Source: Lutispora saccharofermentans (GTDB taxonomy: Bacteria; Bacillota; Clostridia; Lutisporales; Lutisporaceae). From it: 64,000 nt of DNA. The notes beneath the pieces were generated by a model. That model had not been told where the DNA came from. It saw only the letters and a program-made list of their open reading frames with translations, and ran no database searches. A program made the translations under genes and the position numbers. Below, in pieces: positions 60,087-64,000 of the stretch. Each line of letters begins with the position of its first letter. Positions within the stretch are counted from its first letter, which is position 1. The stretch is from assembly GCF_024363565.1 (NCBI RefSeq), contig NZ_JAJEKE010000008.1, positions 62,001 through 126,000 on the forward strand, given 5' to 3'.

Positions 60087-60662
60087 AAACTCATCTATTA
60101 TCATTTCAGCAAGCCTTTTGCTTGTAGCTGCCTGATTTGCCAATGTCAGCACCAAAAGCATCAGCTCTGCCTTGCCATTGCTGCTTGAATTTAATGCAGC
60201 CGACTTATCGGCAATGTGATTGAGCATATCATTAAATTGTTGGGGAAGATTATTTAAATCTTCTCTTTTTATTTCCAGGTAATTTGAATATAACTCGTCT
60301 AAATCAAATCTTTCATTGCCTTTTGAAGGGTTTATGCCGCCCAATAATGGAGTGAGGAGAGTCTTTATATCATTTATGGACAGGATCTGCTTTAAATTAT
60401 ATATAAGGGATAGAAGTATTATATGATTCCTGCCGTATTTTTTGTTCTTGGGAGGCATAACAGCCTTTGCTTTTGTATAGTTGTTTATCATGGTTTTTGT
60501 CAGGATCTTATCGGAAGCCTGCCTTTTAGTATCTGCCAGCTTGTCATCGAAGAGAGTGGTCACCTGATCCACATACAAATCAATACAGGGTATATCGGAA
60601 AGCTGTATGTCGCCGGATGAAGCTATGTATTCTATGATTTTATCTAATTCTTCTCTATTCAT
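60069..60662 (-). CDS. DUF1836 domain-containing protein
   Basis: 197 residues. The DUF1836 core is at about 12-130: [35 protein letters not shown] and [25 protein letters not shown]. It resembles the MerR-like HTH with a helical tail, and a DNA-binding role is likely though unproven for the family. It reads toward bioB and overlaps its last 18 bases tail to tail. The region upstream (60663-60876) is AT-rich with no clear promoter seen. Confidence 0.8.
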   Translation of the reverse strand: MNREELDKIIEYIASSGDIQLSDIPCIDLYVDQVTTLFDDKLADTKRQASDKILTKTMINNYTKAKAVMPPKNKKYGRNHIILLSLIYNLKQILSINDIKTLLTPLLGGINPSKGNERFDLDELYSNYLEIKREDLNNLPQQFNDMLNHIADKSAALNSSSNGKAELMLLVLTLANQAATSKRLAEMIIDEFLKPGL

Positions 60663-60876
60663 TGCCTAAATCAACGCCTTTCTCATAATAAGCAGTATTC
60701 AATATCATAATACTATACTAAAAAAATATATAATATACTTTCTTATACTATTGAATAAAATATTTCAATGAGTTATTATAATTATAAGACGTAGTAATTA
60801 AAACTACATAGCATGGTAAAACTAAACATACAACAAAGAAAAAATATAATTATTTAGAAAGAAGGATTGATTAGTA

Positions 60877-61521
60877 ATGAGATGCAAGCTTAGAGAACCG
60901 GTGAGCGGGCTGACCCATCTGGCAGGTGCTGTATTATCCGTTGTAGGAACGGTTTTCCTTATTGCTTTTGCTGTGAGCACAGGTACACCGTTAAATATAG
61001 CTTCTGTCTCCATATTCGGCGCCAGTCTTATACTGCTATATACGGCCAGCTCATTGTACCATTTGCTGACCGTTTCAAAAAAGGCTATCGGAGTGCTGAG
61101 GAGGATCGATCACATGATGATCTATGTTTTAATAGCCGGCACATATACTCCTCTTTGCCTTATCGGACTAAAGGGGAAGCTGGGCCTTGGACTTCTGATC
61201 GGGGTATGGTCTTTGGCCGTGCTGGGAATAGTGCTGAAGCTGGTATGGTTTAACGCTCCGAGATGGATATACACCTCTTTCTATTTGATCATGGGCTGGC
61301 TTGTCATTATAGCCATCATCCCTTTGATCAAAATGATACCTTCAGGAGGAATATGGCTGCTTGTTGCCGGAGGTGTATTCTACACCATAGGAGCTGTTAT
61401 ATATGGAGCAAAGTGGCCTTTTAGGAAGAACAATATCTTTGGATTTCATGAAATATTCCATATATTTGTTATGCTGGGCAGCTTGTTCCATTACTTTTTC
61501 GTACTGGAATATCTCACGTAA
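60877..61521 (+). CDS. Hemolysin III family (PAQR/YqfA-type) membrane protein
   Basis: 214 residues with seven membrane segments. The family motifs are clear: EPVSGLTHLAGAVLSVVG (zinc-His region), SASSLYHLL-like ASSLYHLLTV, RIDHMMIYVLIAGTYTPLCL, and the C-terminal GFHEIFHIFVMLGSLFHYFFV with three His. PAQR proteins are membrane hydrolases or receptors; bacterial members are poorly understood despite the name. AGAAGGA precedes the ATG. It ends 7 bases from the MATE gene on the other strand. Confidence 0.9.
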   Translation: MRCKLREPVSGLTHLAGAVLSVVGTVFLIAFAVSTGTPLNIASVSIFGASLILLYTASSLYHLLTVSKKAIGVLRRIDHMMIYVLIAGTYTPLCLIGLKGKLGLGLLIGVWSLAVLGIVLKLVWFNAPRWIYTSFYLIMGWLVIIAIIPLIKMIPSGGIWLLVAGGVFYTIGAVIYGAKWPFRKNNIFGFHEIFHIFVMLGSLFHYFFVLEYLT

Positions 61522-61528
61522 TGATCTT

Positions 61529-62935
61529 CTAATAAGCTTCTGCTTCCTCAACCTTGTTAATTTTTGCTTTTACATATTTCCATTTGCCGGAGCGGTATCT
61601 CAGATATACTATAAGAGCACGGGCAGACTGGTCCAGCACCAGAGCTATCCAAGCTCCTATGAGGCCCCAATGAAATATGCTGACGAATATATAAGCTGTG
61701 AATACGCGGAAAATCCAAATACCGAAAATACATGCATATAAGGGATATAAGGTATCCCCAGCTCCTCTTAGCGCCCCTGATATCGCCAATTGAGTCGATT
61801 GGCCGGGCTGAGCTAAAGCCAGTATCTTCAGCACGGTACCTGCCATAGCCGCTACTGCCAGATCTTCGGTATAAAGGCCTGCCAGCTGATGAGAAAAGAG
61901 CAGGAATACAACCCCCATAAATAATGCGACCAGTACCGCCATGTGATGTATCATATCTGCAAACTCTTTCGCTTTTCCTTCATCACCGGCACCGAGGCTC
62001 TGGCCTACCAAAGTGGTGGCAGCGACACCAAAGGCTTGGCTTGGCGAAAAAGTAAGGGTGCTTATATTTATGCCTATCTGGTGCGCTGCAAAACCGCTGG
62101 TGCCCAAGCTGGATACTGTGCGGGCAAATACCATCAGCCCGCTTTGCAGCACAAATTGTTCCAAGGCGGCAGGTATGCCTATGGAAAATATCTGCCTTAC
62201 GATACCTGTGTTTATTCTATAATCACCTTTAATTGAAAGGGATATGGAAGATTGTTTAGTGAAGAAAATAAGGTACAGCCCCGCCAGGCAAGCAATTAAT
62301 CTTGCTGCGGTGGTTGATACTGCGGCTCCTGCCACCCCCCATTCAGGGAACCCGAATTTTCCGAATATGAGCACATAGTTGCCGAAAACGTTCAAAAGAT
62401 TGCTTCCTGCGTTATAGAGCATAGGAAGCTTTGTTTGTCCCGCACCTCTAAGAGCTGCCGTAACCCCCATATTTACGGCCTGGAAAGCTAATCCGGCAGC
62501 AACAATTTTAAAATACAAGGTTGCATCGCGGAATGTATCTGAATTGGCTCCCATGAACGTTACAATATTGGGAGCAAAATAAATTCCGATAACAGTAACG
62601 AATATTCCCAGAAGGGTATTCAATATCAATACTTGGCGGGTAACGTTACAGGCTTCATCGGGCTTTTTGGCGCCGATATTCCAGGCCACAAGAGTTGATG
62701 TCCCTACGTTGACGGCCGCAAATACTGCCAGCAGGAGAAAAAAAGGCTGGTTGGTAAGGCCTACGGAGGCTATAGCAGCCGGGCTTAATTGCCCTACCAT
62801 AATCATATCAACCATGCCGAAAAGGCTGGTCATAACAAGCTCTATGAAAGCAGGCCAGGTTATGGATATGGCTTTTCGGCGCATTTTGCCGTAATCCGGA
62901 TGAGACTTATGATCTTTGGAGAAAACTTGCAACAA
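61529..62935 (-). CDS. MATE family efflux transporter
   Basis: 468 residues with twelve membrane segments in two related halves (SITWPAFIELVMTSLFGMVDMIMVGQLSPAAIASVGL in the first; AALEQFVLQSGLMVFARTVSSLGT in the second). NorM/DinF-like multidrug or toxin exporters use Na+ or H+ gradients. It starts with TTG, after GAAGAAGGT on the - strand. The LysR regulator is divergent, 149 bases away, and is the likely controller. Confidence 0.9.
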   Translation of the reverse strand: MLQVFSKDHKSHPDYGKMRRKAISITWPAFIELVMTSLFGMVDMIMVGQLSPAAIASVGLTNQPFFLLLAVFAAVNVGTSTLVAWNIGAKKPDEACNVTRQVLILNTLLGIFVTVIGIYFAPNIVTFMGANSDTFRDATLYFKIVAAGLAFQAVNMGVTAALRGAGQTKLPMLYNAGSNLLNVFGNYVLIFGKFGFPEWGVAGAAVSTTAARLIACLAGLYLIFFTKQSSISLSIKGDYRINTGIVRQIFSIGIPAALEQFVLQSGLMVFARTVSSLGTSGFAAHQIGINISTLTFSPSQAFGVAATTLVGQSLGAGDEGKAKEFADMIHHMAVLVALFMGVVFLLFSHQLAGLYTEDLAVAAMAGTVLKILALAQPGQSTQLAISGALRGAGDTLYPLYACIFGIWIFRVFTAYIFVSIFHWGLIGAWIALVLDQSARALIVYLRYRSGKWKYVKAKINKVEEAEAY

Positions 62936-63083
62936 ATATATAACCTTCTTTCATGCAAATCCTTTAATTGACATTCTAATTTTAACCTTGATAATTTATA
63001 ACTTCAAATATATTATATATTATAAATATATTCCTTTTAGGTTATAGATAATATATAATATATCTCAAGAGAGGTGAAAACCG

Positions 63084-63956
63084 ATGGAGCTTTCACAATT
63101 GAAATATTTTGAGATAGTGGCTAAGCATGAGCACATAACCCGGGCAGCAGAAGAGCTGCATATCGCCCAGCCCTCTCTGAGCAAAGCTATAAGCAGGCTG
63201 GAAGCGGAGCTGGGCGTAGAGCTTTTTGACAGGCAGGGCAGAAACATAAAGCTAAACTCTTTCGGAAGGGTATTCTTAAAGCGGGTCAGCAAAATATTTT
63301 TGGAGCTTGAAAACGGAAGGCAGGAGCTGGCAGACATGTCAGGCCTTGAGCAGGGCAGGATTTCTTTGGCTTGGACCAGCACTTTGCTGCTGCCAAGGGT
63401 GCTGGAGGGATTTCTGTCCATATATCCCAATGTGAGCTTTAAGCAAATAGTTGCAACCACTCTGGAAATGAAAAGCCAGATGGAAGAAGGTATCTTGGAT
63501 ATATGCATATCATCACCCTCAGTTGAAGGTCCGGGAATAGTAAGCATTCCATTGCTTACTGAAGAAATTTTTCTTGCCGTACCCAGGAATCACAGATTGG
63601 CAAAGCGTGAAAGCATAGCCCTGCACGAGGTGGCTGATGAGCCTTTTATCAGCACCAAGCAGGGCTATGGCTTTAGGGATATAATGGACGGCTTTTGCAG
63701 AGAAGCCGGTTTTACTCCGAATATAGTATTTGAAGGAGAGGTTGCATCGACCTTGATCAATTTGGTAAATGCGGGCTTGGGTGTTACTTTCATGCCTTCT
63801 CCTCATAAAAGGGAATACTCCGTTCCTCTGCCTAAGCTGCTCCATATAAGCAGTCCTGAATGCAAAAGGACGATTAGCCTGTCCTATTTGGAGGGGCATT
63901 ATCTTTCAAAAGCTGCACGCCAGTTCTGCCAGTATATAATCGATTATTTCCGATAA
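63084..63956 (+). CDS. LysR family transcriptional regulator
   Basis: 290 residues. N-terminal winged HTH (MELSQLKYFEIVAKHEHITRAAEELHIAQPSLSKAISRLEAELGVELFDR) and a type-2 periplasmic-like ligand domain (ISLAWTSTLLLPRVLEGFL; DICISSPSVEGPGIVSIPL; INLVNAGLGVTFMPS), typical of the GltC/CynR group. GAGAGGTG precedes the ATG. It is divergent from the MATE exporter; the gap between them is very AT-rich and has no clear T-N11-A site that I can single out. The window ends 44 bases after its stop. Confidence 0.93.
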   Translation: MELSQLKYFEIVAKHEHITRAAEELHIAQPSLSKAISRLEAELGVELFDRQGRNIKLNSFGRVFLKRVSKIFLELENGRQELADMSGLEQGRISLAWTSTLLLPRVLEGFLSIYPNVSFKQIVATTLEMKSQMEEGILDICISSPSVEGPGIVSIPLLTEEIFLAVPRNHRLAKRESIALHEVADEPFISTKQGYGFRDIMDGFCREAGFTPNIVFEGEVASTLINLVNAGLGVTFMPSPHKREYSVPLPKLLHISSPECKRTISLSYLEGHYLSKAARQFCQYIIDYFR

Positions 63957-64000
63957 GGAATCAATTGTATATGTTTAATCGGATTTATGACAATTGGGAT

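Noticed and set aside
62936..63083. LysR operator in the MATE/LysR gap
   Set aside because: The gap is so AT-rich that many T-N11-A matches occur; none is clearly better than chance.

Overview
The window looks like chromosome from an AT-rich, Gram-positive, endospore-forming anaerobe of the Clostridia. The evidence is the strong AGGAGG-type ribosome binding sites, frequent GTG/TTG starts, many AGA/AGG and ATA codons, two T-box leaders, an M-box leader, DegS/DegU-type signalling, SLH domains, a lone bactofilin/M23 pair and sporulation-type promoter matches. I cannot name the genus. No rRNA, tRNA, phage, transposase gene or CRISPR array is visible.

Layout. 1-7.4 kb: a decayed ABC permease remnant, then a + strand run of small accessory genes (DUF5694, two GNATs, a HAD phosphatase with no standard start codon, a LysO exporter, VOC, DUF3795, VanZ, two GyrI-like ligand-binding proteins and a WYL regulator). 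7.5-10.4 kb: pepD-gltX on the - strand. 10.6-14.7 kb: two membrane proteins, one carrying an excisionase-like HTH; mgtE behind a consensus promoter, an M-box and an extra uORF/hairpin segment; then an SLH-anchored transglutaminase. 14.8-18.2 kb: branched-chain amino-acid operon ilvN-ilvC-ilvB behind an Ile-type T-box. 18.3-19.7 kb: bactofilin and M23 peptidase. 19.9-25.3 kb: ykuS, thpR, a YgiQ-type radical SAM protein, hutH, a DUF896 protein and a CheW protein, ending in a 255-bp inverted-repeat element. 25.7-31.9 kb: a secreted protein, degS-degU, an attenuator-like leader with small genes, a Schlafen/AlbA_2 protein and a TPR-HTH protein. 32.6-35.1 kb: an array of small hydrophobic proteins in two units, each headed by the same promoter layout, close to the sigma-K consensus. 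35.3-39.2 kb: a CBS/CorC membrane protein, an M28 lipoprotein and a choloylglycine-hydrolase relative, then a repeat-dense intergenic region. 39.7-44.9 kb: a Cys-rich phenylacetate-CoA ligase behind a Phe-type T-box with two antiterminator/terminator modules; an unknown secreted protein; an LtaS-like enzyme.

45.1-58.8 kb is the most coherent system. A sigma-54 (-24/-12) promoter leads into oppDFBC, an N-acyl-D-amino-acid deacylase, oppA, two divergent M19 dipeptidases, an M28-like protein lacking the usual Glu-Glu pair, and finally a sigma-54 activator whose C terminus is not the usual Fis helix. It reads as a self-contained, inducible uptake and breakdown route for unusual (probably D-residue or acylated) peptides. 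59.1-64 kb: bioB, a DUF1836 regulator overlapping it tail to tail, a hemolysin-III family protein, and a MATE exporter divergent from a LysR regulator.

The best candidates for undescribed biology are the small hydrophobic protein array with its paired promoters, the sigma-54 peptide island, the double-module Phe T-box, the uORF/alternative-hairpin layer between the M-box terminator and mgtE, and the attenuator-like leader after degU. All are read by eye; none has been tested by homology search or folding software.
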